The notes under the pieces were generated by a model. That model did no database searches and was not told the origin of the DNA. It was given only the letters and a program-made list of their open reading frames with translations. From a bacterium 1xD42-87 (GTDB taxonomy: Bacteria; Bacillota; Clostridia; Lachnospirales; Lachnospiraceae), in the NCBI GenBank assembly GCA_003611805.1, contig RAYM01000019.1, positions 1 through 63,828 on the forward strand: DNA of 63,828 nucleotides, read 5' to 3'. The translations under genes and the position numbers were made by a program. Of the stretch, positions 46,112-56,801 are shown piece after piece. The first letter of the stretch is position 1. Every line of letters begins with the position of its first letter.

Positions 46112-46936
46112 ATGGACATCATAGAAATTATAAAGGCGGTGCTTTTCGGCATCGTGGAGGGTATCACGGAATGGCTCCCCATCAGCAGCACCGGGCACAT
46201 GATTCTTTTAAATGAATTTGTGACCCTGAACGTGAGTGAGGATTTCTGGGAGATGTTTCTGGTGGTGATCCAGCTCGGGGCGATTCTAGCGGTGGTGCTT
46301 CTTTTCTGGAACAAGATATTTCCCTTCCGCTTCAAAGAGAAGCCTGTGGTGCAGAAGGACATCTTCGTACTGTGGTTTAAGATTCTTGTAGCGTGCGTTC
46401 CGGCGGCAGTTGTGGGACTTGCATTCGATGATGTGCTGGACGCACTCTTCTACAATCCGTGGTGCGTTTCCATTGCGCTGATCGTGTTCGGTATCGCCTT
46501 TATTCTGATTGAAAACAGAAACAGGAAGATGACGCCGAAGATCACAGAACTGAACGATATTACTTACCGCACGGCGCTGATGATCGGTATTTTCCAGCTT
46601 CTGGCGGCGGTGTTCCCGGGGACGTCCCGTTCCGGCGCAACCATTGTGGGGGCGCTTCTGATTGGCGTGTCGAGAACCGTGGCGGCGGAGTTTACTTTCT
46701 TTCTGGCGATTCCCGTCATGCTCGGCGCCAGCCTGTTAAAACTTTTAAAGTTCGGATTCTCTTTTACGAGTGGCGAACTTGTCATTCTGGCAGTCGGAAT
46801 GGTGGTGGCGTTTGCGGTGTCAGTGGCGGTAATTCGTTTCCTGATGGGCTATATCAAAAGGCATGATTTTAAGGTTTTCGGCTGGTATAGAATTGTGCTC
46901 GGTGCGGCGGTGCTTTTGTATTTCGCGCTGGCGTAA
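46112..46936 (+). CDS. uppP: Undecaprenyl-diphosphatase UppP (BacA)
   Basis: 274 residues, about eight membrane segments. The two family motifs are present: GIVEGITEWLPISSTGHM near the N-terminus and FPGTSRSGATI in the middle. It removes a phosphate from undecaprenyl diphosphate so the lipid carrier of cell-wall synthesis can be reused, and gives bacitracin tolerance. It starts ten bases after the phospholipase stop with GGGAGG. Confidence 0.96.
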   Translation: MDIIEIIKAVLFGIVEGITEWLPISSTGHMILLNEFVTLNVSEDFWEMFLVVIQLGAILAVVLLFWNKIFPFRFKEKPVVQKDIFVLWFKILVACVPAAVVGLAFDDVLDALFYNPWCVSIALIVFGIAFILIENRNRKMTPKITELNDITYRTALMIGIFQLLAAVFPGTSRSGATIVGALLIGVSRTVAAEFTFFLAIPVMLGASLLKLLKFGFSFTSGELVILAVGMVVAFAVSVAVIRFLMGYIKRHDFKVFGWYRIVLGAAVLLYFALA

Positions 46937-47026
46937 GCCAGTAAAATGGGGCGGTTTTAAGGCATTTTTGGGTCAATTCGTATAAGATTTTCATACAAAA
47001 ATTAACTATTTGTTACAGATTGTTGG

Positions 47027-47055
47027 TTGACAGCCCCGTTTTATTGAGATAAGAT
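47027..47055 (+). promoter_or_regulatory. Consensus promoter for the DUF6465 gene
   Basis: TTGACA (47027-47032), 17-base spacer, TAAGAT (47050-47055), about 110 bases before the ATG, giving a rather long leader. Confidence 0.75.
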
Positions 47056-47166
47056 ACATCTAGCAGGGTCATGCAGCAGGTATTTTGCGGGGATGCATGG
47101 CGTTACAGCAGCAAGATCATTATTATGGAAAAGTAGTTTTAGTGAAAGTGGGGAAGGAGATTACTC

Positions 47167-47616
47167 ATGGCAGAAACAAAGAAGCCGGTTGTAAAACCGG
47201 AGGCTGACAAAGCGGCAGATACAAAGACAACGACAGCGGAGACACCTGTGACAGCGCCTGCGGCTAAAACAGAAGTGAATGGGACAGAGGCGAAGAAGCC
47301 TGTGGCAGAGAAAAAGAAACCCGGCAGAAAGCCCGGTGCAAAGAAGCCCGGCAGAAAGCCTGGGGCAGCGAAGAAGGAGACGGCGGCTAAGACCACTACA
47401 ACCAGAAAGGCTGCAGTGAAAGAAAATGTACATTTAGAGTTCGCGGGTAAGAGTTACTCCACCGAAGATCTGGTAAAGATTGCGAAGGATGTCTGGAAGT
47501 ATGACCTGAAGAAGAAAGTCGGCGATTTCAAATCCGTAGAACTTTATGTGAAGCCCGAGGAGAGCGTAGTATACTATGTAATTAACGGTGAGGAAAAAGG
47601 ACAGTTTAATATCTAA
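47167..47616 (+). CDS. DUF6465 protein with a lysine/proline-rich histone-like tail
   Basis: 149 residues. The first 85 are a low-complexity, lysine/alanine/threonine-rich tail with two PGRKPG motifs that resemble AT-hooks and eukaryotic H1-like tails. The C-terminal 60 form the DUF6465 fold (HLEFAGKSYSTEDLVKIA, then VELYVKPEESVVYYVINGE). The shape suggests a nucleoid-associated or RNA-associated protein; no experimental function is known to me. The ATG follows GGAAGGAG, and a strong terminator follows the gene. Confidence 0.8.
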   Translation: MAETKKPVVKPEADKAADTKTTTAETPVTAPAAKTEVNGTEAKKPVAEKKKPGRKPGAKKPGRKPGAAKKETAAKTTTTRKAAVKENVHLEFAGKSYSTEDLVKIAKDVWKYDLKKKVGDFKSVELYVKPEESVVYYVINGEEKGQFNI

Positions 47617-47647
47617 TCATGTTATATAGGCAAAAGAAAGAATTCAG

Positions 47648-47685
47648 GCGGTCAGTTTAGGGTATGCTAAATTGATCGCTTTTTT
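47648..47685 (+). terminator. Intrinsic terminator of the DUF6465 gene
   Basis: Arms 47648-47660 and 47667-47679 pair over 13 bp with two G-T wobbles, six-base loop, then six Ts. Confidence 0.9.
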
Positions 47686-47734
47686 GCGTCGGCCATTCTT
47701 CATACTTTTTTTATAATTTTTTTCCAATCAGATG

Positions 47735-47763
47735 TTGACAATGCAAAAAAGAAGTGATACCTT
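47735..47763 (+). promoter_or_regulatory. Promoter of the heat-shock operon
   Basis: TTGACA (47735-47740), 17-base spacer, TACCTT (47758-47763), immediately upstream of the CIRCE operator. Confidence 0.75.
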
Positions 47764-47777
47764 ACTACCAGAAGGTG

Positions 47778-47804
47778 TTAGCACTCTAACAAGTCGAGTG
47801 CTAA
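47778..47804. promoter_or_regulatory. CIRCE operator
   Basis: TTAGCACTC (47778-47786), nine-base spacer, GAGTGCTAA (47796-47804): the perfect consensus target of HrcA, placed over the predicted transcription start. Confidence 0.97.
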
Positions 47805-47854
47805 CAATTCGATAATAACTGTGAAGGTACTGAACAGTTACAGAGGGAAATGGT

Positions 47855-48880
47855 ATGCAGCTGGACGAAAGAAAATATATCATATTGCAAGCCATCATCC
47901 GAAACTACTTGGAGACAGGGGAGCCGGTAGGCAGCCGCACGATCTCCAAGTACACTGATTTAAACTTAAGCTCGGCAACCATTCGGAACGAAATGGCGGA
48001 TCTGGAGGAACTGGGCTACATCCTACAGCCACATACTTCCGCCGGCAGGATTCCCTCCGATAAGGGATACCGTCTCTACGTGGATAAGATGATGGAGGAG
48101 AAGGAGCGGGAAGTCGAGGAGATGAAGGAAATGCTTCTGGAGAAGGAGGATAAGATGGACCACCTTCTCAAGCAGGCGGCAAAGGTACTCGCGAACAATA
48201 CCGAGTACGCGGCTATGATTTCCGCGCCCCAGTACCACCGCAATAAGCTGAAATTTATCCAGCTTTCCAGGGTGGATGCAAGGCAGATTCTGGTGGTGAT
48301 CGTGGTGGAGGGAAATGTGATTAAGAACTCCATGCTGACGGTTTCCGAGGAACTGAGCGACGAGACGCTTTTGAAGCTGAACATTCTCCTGAACACCCAC
48401 TTAAACGGTCTTTCCTTGGAAGAGATCAATCTTGGCATGATTGCTGCGATGAAGCAGCAGGCGGGTATCCACAGCGAGATTGTGGCGGGTGTTATAGATG
48501 CGGTGGCGGAGGCGATCAAGGCTGACGAAGATTTGGAGATTTATACAAGCGGCGCGAAAAACTTTTTCAAGTACCCGGAGCTTGCGGATCACGAGAGAGC
48601 CAGTGAACTGATCACTACCTTTGAGGAAAAACAGCTTTTAAGCGAGCTGGTGCAGGATAACCTTTCGGGTGACAATAACATGGGTATACAGGTTTATATC
48701 GGCGACGAGACGCCGGTTGCCGGCATGAAGGACTGCAGTATTGTGACCGCAACCTACGAGCTGGATGCGGGTATGAAGGGAACCATCGGCATCATTGGTC
48801 CCAAGAGAATGGATTATGAGAAAGTTGTGAGCAATCTAAGGCTGTTAAAACATCAGCTGGATGATTTATATAAGAAGTAA
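47855..48880 (+). CDS. hrcA: Heat-inducible transcription repressor HrcA
   Basis: 341 residues. An N-terminal winged helix (LDERKYIILQAIIRNYLETGEPVGS, then SSATIRNEMADLEELGYI) is followed by the HrcA core and dimerisation parts ending GIIGPKRMDYEKVVSNL. It binds the CIRCE site upstream and needs GroEL for activity, so it represses this operon at normal temperature. The first gene of the operon. Confidence 0.97.
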   Translation: MQLDERKYIILQAIIRNYLETGEPVGSRTISKYTDLNLSSATIRNEMADLEELGYILQPHTSAGRIPSDKGYRLYVDKMMEEKEREVEEMKEMLLEKEDKMDHLLKQAAKVLANNTEYAAMISAPQYHRNKLKFIQLSRVDARQILVVIVVEGNVIKNSMLTVSEELSDETLLKLNILLNTHLNGLSLEEINLGMIAAMKQQAGIHSEIVAGVIDAVAEAIKADEDLEIYTSGAKNFFKYPELADHERASELITTFEEKQLLSELVQDNLSGDNNMGIQVYIGDETPVAGMKDCSIVTATYELDAGMKGTIGIIGPKRMDYEKVVSNLRLLKHQLDDLYKK

Positions 48881-48947
48881 AATGGCGGGAAACAACAGGC
48901 TTCGCCTGAACTAGCACAGGGACTATTAAGAATCAAACAGGAAAGGG

Positions 48948-49565
48948 ATGAGCACAGTGGCAGAAGAGGAAAAAGATAAACAGGAAAAAGAGATGGAAGA
49001 ACAGGATATGCCGCAGCAGGAAGAGCAGGCGGAGGCGACGCAGGAAGAAATGCCAGGAGAGCCTTCGGCAGGAAATGAGGAAAAAGTGGCTAAAGGCGAT
49101 AAGAAAAAGAAAAAAGACAAAAAACAGGATGCTCTGAAAGAGAAGGTGGAGGAGCTGGAAGACCGGGTAAAACGCCAGATGGCGGAGTTTGATAATTTCC
49201 GCAAACGCACCGAGAAAGAGAAGACGGCAATGTTTGAGACCGGCGCCAAGAGCGTGATCGAGAAGATTCTGCCGGTGGTGGATAACTTTGAGAGGGGGCT
49301 TGCCAGTGTACCCGAGGAAGAGAAGGAGGGCGCCATTGCGCAAGGCATGCAGATGATCTACAAGCAGCTTATGACCGAGCTGGAAAATCTGGATGTGAAG
49401 CCGATCCCGGCGGTTGGGGAAGAATTTAATCCCGAGTTCCACAATGCGGTGATGCAGACGGAGAGCGAGGAGTTTGAGTCCGGCACGATCGCACAGGAGC
49501 TGCAGAAGGGATATACTTACAGGGACAGCGTAGTCAGACACAGTATGGTGGCAGTTGTTCAATAA
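48948..49565 (+). CDS. grpE: Nucleotide exchange factor GrpE
   Basis: 205 residues: a highly charged N-terminal 60 residues, a long coiled coil (LKEKVEELEDRVKRQMAEFDNFRKR) and the beta-domain with ending RDSVVRHSMVAVVQ. GrpE releases ADP from DnaK. It lies between hrcA and dnaK in the usual order with an AGGAAAGGG site. Confidence 0.97.
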   Translation: MSTVAEEEKDKQEKEMEEQDMPQQEEQAEATQEEMPGEPSAGNEEKVAKGDKKKKKDKKQDALKEKVEELEDRVKRQMAEFDNFRKRTEKEKTAMFETGAKSVIEKILPVVDNFERGLASVPEEEKEGAIAQGMQMIYKQLMTELENLDVKPIPAVGEEFNPEFHNAVMQTESEEFESGTIAQELQKGYTYRDSVVRHSMVAVVQ

Positions 49566-49608
49566 GAAGTAAAAGTTAACTGTAAATATAATGTGTGGAA
49601 GCGGGTAA

Positions 49609-51507
<1,899 letters not shown>

Positions 51508-51549
51508 ACAGGATGTTTTTGAACAGTTAATCCAAGGAAGGGCATAGTC

Positions 51550-52731
51550 ATGGCAGAACAAAAACGGGATTATTATGAGGTGCTTGGCGTAGAGAAAAGC
51601 GCGGACGACGCCACCATAAAAAAAGCATACAGAGTTCTGGCTAAGAAATACCACCCCGACATGAATCCCGGGGACGCGGAGGCAGAGAGAAAATTTAAGG
51701 AAGCTTCGGAGGCATATGCCGTTTTGAGCGATCCCGAGAAGAGGAGACAGTATGACCAGTATGGTCATGCTGCCTTCGACGGTGCGGGAGGGGCAGGCGG
51801 CTTTGGCGGCTTCGACTTCAACAGTGCGGATTTCGGTGATATCTTCGGCGATATTTTCGGGGATCTTTTCGGCAGCGGCAGACGCGGCGGCGGAAGAGGA
51901 AACGGTCCCATGAAAGGCGCGAATATCAGAACGAGTGTCAGGATCAGCTTTGAGGAAGCGGTTTTTGGTGTGGAGAAAGAGATCGAACTGACGCTCAAGG
52001 ACGAGTGCACTTCCTGCCACGGCACGGGCGCGAAGCCGGGAACAAGTCCCGAGACATGCAGCAAGTGCGGCGGTAAGGGACAGGTGGTATTTACCTCGCA
52101 GTCTTTCTTCGGCACGGTGCGAAATGTGCAGACTTGTCCCGACTGTCACGGTACGGGCAAGGTGATTAAGGATAAATGTCCCGACTGCCGCGGTACGGGT
52201 TATATTGCCAACAAAAAGAAGATACAGGTTTCTATCCCCGCGGGTATCGACAACGGACAGTGTGTCCGCATACGCGATAAAGGGGAACCGGGTTCAAACG
52301 GCGGTCCCAGGGGAGATCTTCTGGTCGAGGTGGTGGTGGGCAGACATCCCATCTTCCAGAGGCAGGATGAAAATATTTATTCCACCGTGCCCATGTCTTT
52401 CGCCGTTGCGTCGCTGGGCGGTGAGATTGTGATCGACACCGTGGACGGCAGGGTGATTTACGAGGTGAAGGCAGGGACACAGACTGACACCAAGGTTCGC
52501 TTAAAAGGCAAGGGTGTGCCTTCTCTCAGAAATAAGGATGTGCGCGGTGACCACTACGTGACTCTGGTGGTGCAGGTGCCCGACAAGCTGTCCCATGAGG
52601 CGAAAGAGCTCTTGAAGCAGTTTGACGAGTGCACGGGCAACAGCTTGAACGCGGCAAAGAACATAACTTCCGACGCATCCGATGAACCGGCGGGCAGTAC
52701 TGGAAAAAAGAAGAAAAAATTTAAATTTTAA
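51550..52731 (+). CDS. dnaJ: Chaperone DnaJ (Hsp40)
   Basis: 393 residues: J domain with HPD ([11 protein letters not shown]), Gly/Phe-rich linker, four CxxCxGxG zinc repeats ([32 protein letters not shown]) and the C-terminal substrate domains. It delivers clients to DnaK and stimulates its ATPase. Last gene of the operon, followed by a terminator. Confidence 0.98.
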   Translation: MAEQKRDYYEVLGVEKSADDATIKKAYRVLAKKYHPDMNPGDAEAERKFKEASEAYAVLSDPEKRRQYDQYGHAAFDGAGGAGGFGGFDFNSADFGDIFGDIFGDLFGSGRRGGGRGNGPMKGANIRTSVRISFEEAVFGVEKEIELTLKDECTSCHGTGAKPGTSPETCSKCGGKGQVVFTSQSFFGTVRNVQTCPDCHGTGKVIKDKCPDCRGTGYIANKKKIQVSIPAGIDNGQCVRIRDKGEPGSNGGPRGDLLVEVVVGRHPIFQRQDENIYSTVPMSFAVASLGGEIVIDTVDGRVIYEVKAGTQTDTKVRLKGKGVPSLRNKDVRGDHYVTLVVQVPDKLSHEAKELLKQFDECTGNSLNAAKNITSDASDEPAGSTGKKKKKFKF

Positions 52732-52744
52732 ATAATTCAGCCGA

Positions 52745-52787
52745 AAAAACGATTGCAGGTGTGATTCCTGTGATCGTTTTTCTTTTT
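52745..52787 (+). terminator. Terminator of the heat-shock operon
   Basis: Arms 52745-52759 and 52767-52781 pair over 15 bp with two G-T wobbles and a seven-base loop, inside a T-rich tail to 52787. Confidence 0.85.
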
Positions 52788-52791
52788 TAAG

Positions 52792-52820
52792 TGTACAGCC
52801 TTCCATTTTTCGGTTATAAT
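52792..52820 (+). promoter_or_regulatory. Promoter of the DUF3048 gene
   Basis: TGTACA (52792-52797), 17-base spacer, consensus TATAAT (52815-52820), about 100 bases before the ATG. Confidence 0.65.
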
Positions 52821-52923
52821 AAAAGTGTTTATACGCCATATACTAATTTGTGTATAGGCATCAACATCAGTTAACAATACAAACCAAAAGTGTGGAATGA
52901 AGAAAACAAAGGAAGAGGGAAAA

Positions 52924-54129
52924 ATGATTCAAAAGAAAATAACTTTATTGGGTACGATTGTTTTATGTGTGGCGATTTGCCTGGCGGGCTGTGGTAAAGA
53001 GAAAGAACAGCCGGAAGAGTCAGCGCCGCCGCAGCTGGAGATTGAGCCGATCGAGCCGGAGGCGGAGGCGCCCGAAGAGCCGGTTGTGGAAGAGGAGCCG
53101 GAAGAGGAAGAGCCGGAGTCCCTCGTGATCGAGGAGCGCGTGGAAAAAGACGGAAAGATACAGAGTTATCTGACCGGGCAGTGGACGGACGTGGCGCAGG
53201 CGAAGAGAAGACCGATTGCCGTGATGATACCGAACAATGCGCCGGCGCTGCCGCAGTATGGTCTATCCCGTGCGGGAATTATCTATGAGGCGCCGGTGGA
53301 AGGGCGTATTACCCGTCTGATGGGTGTGTTTGAGAACTTTGACGATCTGGACAGGATCGGACCTGTCCGTTCAAGCCGGGATTACTATGTCTATCAGGCT
53401 ATGGGATATGAGGCAGTTTACTGTAACTGGGGTCTGGCAGTTCCTTATGTGGAGGAGCTGATCAATCGTCCGGAAGTCTACAACGTCAGTGCGGCGGTGG
53501 TGGGTATCCACAATCCGGCGGACGAGGCGTACGGCAGGCATAAACGTCCCGGTTACGCGACGGAATTTACAGGCTATCTTTTTATTGACGGTCTTTTCAA
53601 AGCGGTAGACAGGCTTGGTTATGACTGGGAGTATGATGACGCGTATGTGCCGCCTTTCCTGTTTGCGGCGGATAACGTGAGAGCGGATTATGCAGACAAT
53701 GAGGACGCGGCTTACGTTTATCCGGGCGGAAAGTCTTCAAATAATTCCGGTGGGTACGGCGCTTATCATCCTTATTTTGAGTACCATGAAGATGATCAGC
53801 TCTATTATCGTTATCAGGACGGCAAGAAGCAGATCGATGAACTTACGGGTGACCAGCTTACCGTCAGCAACGTGGTGTTCCAGTACTGCCACGGAGAAGT
53901 CAGGGACGATCACGATTATCTTGCTTTCGGTGTGCATGGAGAGGGCGAGGCCATTGTTTTCACAAACGGCAAGGCGATAAAGGGAACGTGGAAGCGTCTT
54001 GACGGAGATTTTACGCCGGCGAAGTTCTATGACGAGGCGGGTGAGGAAATTGTCTTTAATCAGGGCAGCACTTGGATATGTAATATCTGGGATGAATATG
54101 GAGAGTTCGTAGAATATGGACAGGAATGA
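52924..54129 (+). CDS. DUF3048 lipoprotein (YerB-like)
   Basis: 401 residues with a lipoprotein signal (CLAGC lipobox at about residue 20), a glutamate/proline-rich spacer, and the DUF3048 core (RRPIAVMIPNNAPALPQYGLSRAGIIYEAPVEG, then RIGPVRSSRDYYVYQAM). A C-terminal DUF3048 part follows (VVFQYCHGEVRDDHDYLAFGV). It is anchored outside the membrane; function not established. The ATG at 52924 is preferred for its GGAAGAGGG site and because residues then match a signal peptide. The stop overlaps the next gene by 14 bases. Confidence 0.88.
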   Translation: MIQKKITLLGTIVLCVAICLAGCGKEKEQPEESAPPQLEIEPIEPEAEAPEEPVVEEEPEEEEPESLVIEERVEKDGKIQSYLTGQWTDVAQAKRRPIAVMIPNNAPALPQYGLSRAGIIYEAPVEGRITRLMGVFENFDDLDRIGPVRSSRDYYVYQAMGYEAVYCNWGLAVPYVEELINRPEVYNVSAAVVGIHNPADEAYGRHKRPGYATEFTGYLFIDGLFKAVDRLGYDWEYDDAYVPPFLFAADNVRADYADNEDAAYVYPGGKSSNNSGGYGAYHPYFEYHEDDQLYYRYQDGKKQIDELTGDQLTVSNVVFQYCHGEVRDDHDYLAFGVHGEGEAIVFTNGKAIKGTWKRLDGDFTPAKFYDEAGEEIVFNQGSTWICNIWDEYGEFVEYGQE

Positions 54130-55498
54130 GTGGTATCGCGCCGGGGAGGATATCCGGGATCAGGTACAGCAGGCGGTGGACACAGGAGATTTTACGAATC
54201 TGGGAAGAAATATCGGCGACACGGTGAATGAAACCATAAACCGTACCATGCGTGAAGTAGGACGCACAGTCGGGACGGTAGGCGAGAGCGTAAACCGGGC
54301 GGTCAACGATGTGGGAAACGGCATAGGACGCGCGGTGGAGACGGTAGGCGAGAGTATCGGTCATGCGGCGGGAGGCATTGGCGGAAACGGAGGTCATGGA
54401 GGTTCCGGCGGGAACGGAGGTCATGGAGGTTCCGGCGGGAACGGAGGTCATGGAGGTTCCGGCGGGAACGGAGGTCATGGAGGTTCCGGCGGGAACGTGG
54501 GTTATGGCGCGCCGGTAAGCCCCTACGCATCTAACCCCTTGTACAAACGACCCAATGCCCGCCCGGACACTAGGCTGTTTCAAAGTACGCCGAAGGGCAC
54601 AGTGTCCGGCGTTGTGTGCATGGGAGCAGGTTACGGCGTGATGGGGATATCAGCGCTTGCATTGATTGGCTCGGTGGGCGAATTGGTTCTCTATTCAAAG
54701 TCAATCGTTCCAGTGATTATATCGGGGATATTTACGGCGGCGGGGCTGTGGCTCGGCTGTCACGGTTCGAGGCTGGCAGGGCGGGCGAGACGCTATAAGA
54801 GATACGTCGGCATGGTGAAGGATAAACTGTACTGCTCCATTCAGGAGATGGCGCAGAGGACGGGAAAGAGTGAACGCTTCATCGTGAAGGATTTACGGCA
54901 GATGATTCATCTCGGCATGTTCAAACAGGCGCATCTGGATCAGAAACAGACATGTCTGATCGCCAGCGACGAGATGTACGACCGGTATATGCTCACCCAG
55001 AAAAACTATGAGGAAGAGCAGAAAAAGCTGGAGATCGAAAAGTTGGCAGATGAGCGCAGGCAGCAGGAAAGGGAGCGTCTGGGCGAGGCAGCCGAGGTGA
55101 TTGAGGAAGGAAAGGGTTATGTGCGCCTGATCAGACAGTGCAACGAAGAGATCCCCGGCGAGGAAATGTCGGATAAACTGGACCGGCTGGAACTTCTGGT
55201 CACGCGGATTTTCGACCAGGTGGAGAAGGAGCCGGAGCTTGCGTCAGAACTCAGAAAGATGCTCAGTTTCTATCTGCCCACCACGAAAAAGCTTCTGGAA
55301 GCTTACCGTGATCTGGACAGGCAGCAGTTAGATCTGTCAAATATAGAGCAGACGAAGCGGGAGATCGAGACGGCGGTGGACAATATCAATGAGGCGTTTG
55401 AAAAGTTTCTGGACGAGCTGTTCCGGGAGAAGGCGTGGGATATCCAGTCGGATATTTCCGCCCTACATACGATTCTTAAGCAGGACGGTTATTTATAA
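54116..55498 (+). CDS. XpaC-like (BCIP-hydrolysis family) protein with Gly-rich repeat
   Basis: 460 residues. An N-terminal helical part with repeated VGRTVGTVGESVNRAV patterns is followed by a glycine-rich repeat at residues 89-125 (four copies of GGNGGHGGS, from a 27-bp DNA repeat). Two hydrophobic segments near 170-220 follow, then a C-terminal XpaC-family domain with RTGKSERFIVKDLRQMIHLGMF and coiled-coil ends. The family was named for indolyl-phosphate hydrolysis, but the biochemical role is unclear. It precedes the TelA-like gene, a common pair. Confidence 0.75.
   Translation: MDRNEWYRAGEDIRDQVQQAVDTGDFTNLGRNIGDTVNETINRTMREVGRTVGTVGESVNRAVNDVGNGIGRAVETVGESIGHAAGGIGGNGGHGGSGGNGGHGGSGGNGGHGGSGGNGGHGGSGGNVGYGAPVSPYASNPLYKRPNARPDTRLFQSTPKGTVSGVVCMGAGYGVMGISALALIGSVGELVLYSKSIVPVIISGIFTAAGLWLGCHGSRLAGRARRYKRYVGMVKDKLYCSIQEMAQRTGKSERFIVKDLRQMIHLGMFKQAHLDQKQTCLIASDEMYDRYMLTQKNYEEEQKKLEIEKLADERRQQERERLGEAAEVIEEGKGYVRLIRQCNEEIPGEEMSDKLDRLELLVTRIFDQVEKEPELASELRKMLSFYLPTTKKLLEAYRDLDRQQLDLSNIEQTKREIETAVDNINEAFEKFLDELFREKAWDIQSDISALHTILKQDGYL
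54380..54487 (+). repeat. 27-bp tandem repeat in the XpaC-like gene
   Basis: Four in-frame 27-bp units (54380-54406, 54407-54433, 54434-54460, 54461-54487), the last three identical and the first with one or two changes, plus a partial fifth. Length changes would keep the reading frame and lengthen the linker. Confidence 0.9.
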
Positions 55499-55582
55499 TC
55501 ACAGTTCAGCCAGAGCGAACGCGCGTTTTGCGAATGGGCGTGTGCTGAACGGAATGGAACGGAAAAGAAGAAGGAGGGGACA

Positions 55583-56737
55583 ATGAACGAAATTGATGTA
55601 ATGGAACAGCAGGCGCCGACGCTGGTGTTTGGGGAAGTGGAGGATGCGGTGAAGGACAAGCAGCCGCTTACGGAAATCCCGCAGGCGAAGGTGCTTAAGG
55701 ATGATTTGGACGATTCGGTTTTGAGTGATGAGGAGAGACGGCAGGTGGACGAGTTTGCGAAGCAGATCGACCTGCACAATTCCACGGCTATTTTGCAGTA
55801 CGGCGTGGGTACTCAGAAAAAGATGGCGGATTTTTCCGGCAGTGCGCTTGAGAATGTGAAGACGAAGGATCTGGGCGAGGTCGGAGATATGCTTTCCGAT
55901 GTGGTGACGCAGCTCAAGGGCTTTGACGAGGAGGAAAAGGGTTTTCTGGGAATTTTTAAAAAACCAGCGAATAAGCTTGAGGCCATGAAAGCGAAATACT
56001 CCAAGGCGGAGACGAACGTCAATAAAATCTGTGAGGCGTTAGAGGATAACCAGGTACAGCTTCTCAAGGACATTTCCATTCTGGATAAGATGTACGATCT
56101 GAATCTGACGTACTTTAAGGAGCTCTCCATGTACATACTGGCTGGCAAGAAGAAACTTGCCGAGACGAGGGAGACGGAGCTGCCGCAGCTTCTCGCGAAG
56201 GCGAAGGCGAGCGGGCTGCCGGAGGATGCGCAGGCGGCAAGAGATCTGGAAGCCCTTTGTGATCGTTTTGAGAAAAAGCTGCATGATCTGGAGCTGACCA
56301 GAATGGTGTCGATCCAGACCGCGCCCCAGATCAGACTGGTGCAGAGCAGCGACACGATGATGGTGGAAAAAATCCAGTCTACGATCGTCAATACCATTCC
56401 ACTCTGGAAAAGCCAGATGGTGCTTGCGCTGGGCGTAACCCATGCGGAGCAGGCAGCGCGGGCGCAGAGGGAAGTGTCTGATATGACGAATGAGCTTTTG
56501 AAGAAAAACGCAGAAGTACTCAAGGTTTCCGCTATTGAGAGCGCGAAGGAGTCGGAGCGCGGTATTATTGATATGGAGACATTAAAGACCACCAACGCGA
56601 ACCTGATTTCCACACTGGACGAGGTGATGAAGATTCAGGCGGACGGCAGGGAGAAGAGAAGAGTTGCAGAGGAAGAGATGCGCGTGATGGAGAACGACTT
56701 GAAGGCGAAGCTTTTAGAGCTCAGTGAGAGGAAGTAA
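55583..56737 (+). CDS. TelA-like toxic-anion resistance protein
   Basis: 384 residues, almost entirely helical, with the TelA pattern: DMLSDVVTQLKGFDEEEKGFLGIF, then LEDNQVQLLKDISILDKMYDLNLTYFKEL, and QIRLVQSSDTMMVEKIQSTIVNTIPLWKSQMVLALG. The family was first linked with tellurite resistance and is now a general envelope-stress partner of XpaC-like proteins. ATG 55583 follows AAGGAGGGG, about 85 bases after the previous stop. Confidence 0.9.
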   Translation: MNEIDVMEQQAPTLVFGEVEDAVKDKQPLTEIPQAKVLKDDLDDSVLSDEERRQVDEFAKQIDLHNSTAILQYGVGTQKKMADFSGSALENVKTKDLGEVGDMLSDVVTQLKGFDEEEKGFLGIFKKPANKLEAMKAKYSKAETNVNKICEALEDNQVQLLKDISILDKMYDLNLTYFKELSMYILAGKKKLAETRETELPQLLAKAKASGLPEDAQAARDLEALCDRFEKKLHDLELTRMVSIQTAPQIRLVQSSDTMMVEKIQSTIVNTIPLWKSQMVLALGVTHAEQAARAQREVSDMTNELLKKNAEVLKVSAIESAKESERGIIDMETLKTTNANLISTLDEVMKIQADGREKRRVAEEEMRVMENDLKAKLLELSERK

Positions 56738-56801
56738 CAGAGATAAGAATGGTCTGCTGTAAGAGGCGGAACGATCACGGATAGAAAGGCGAAATACCGT
56801 A

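Noticed and set aside
54380..54487. CRISPR-like tandem units
   Set aside because: The units are adjacent without spacers and lie in frame inside a gene, so they are a coding minisatellite.
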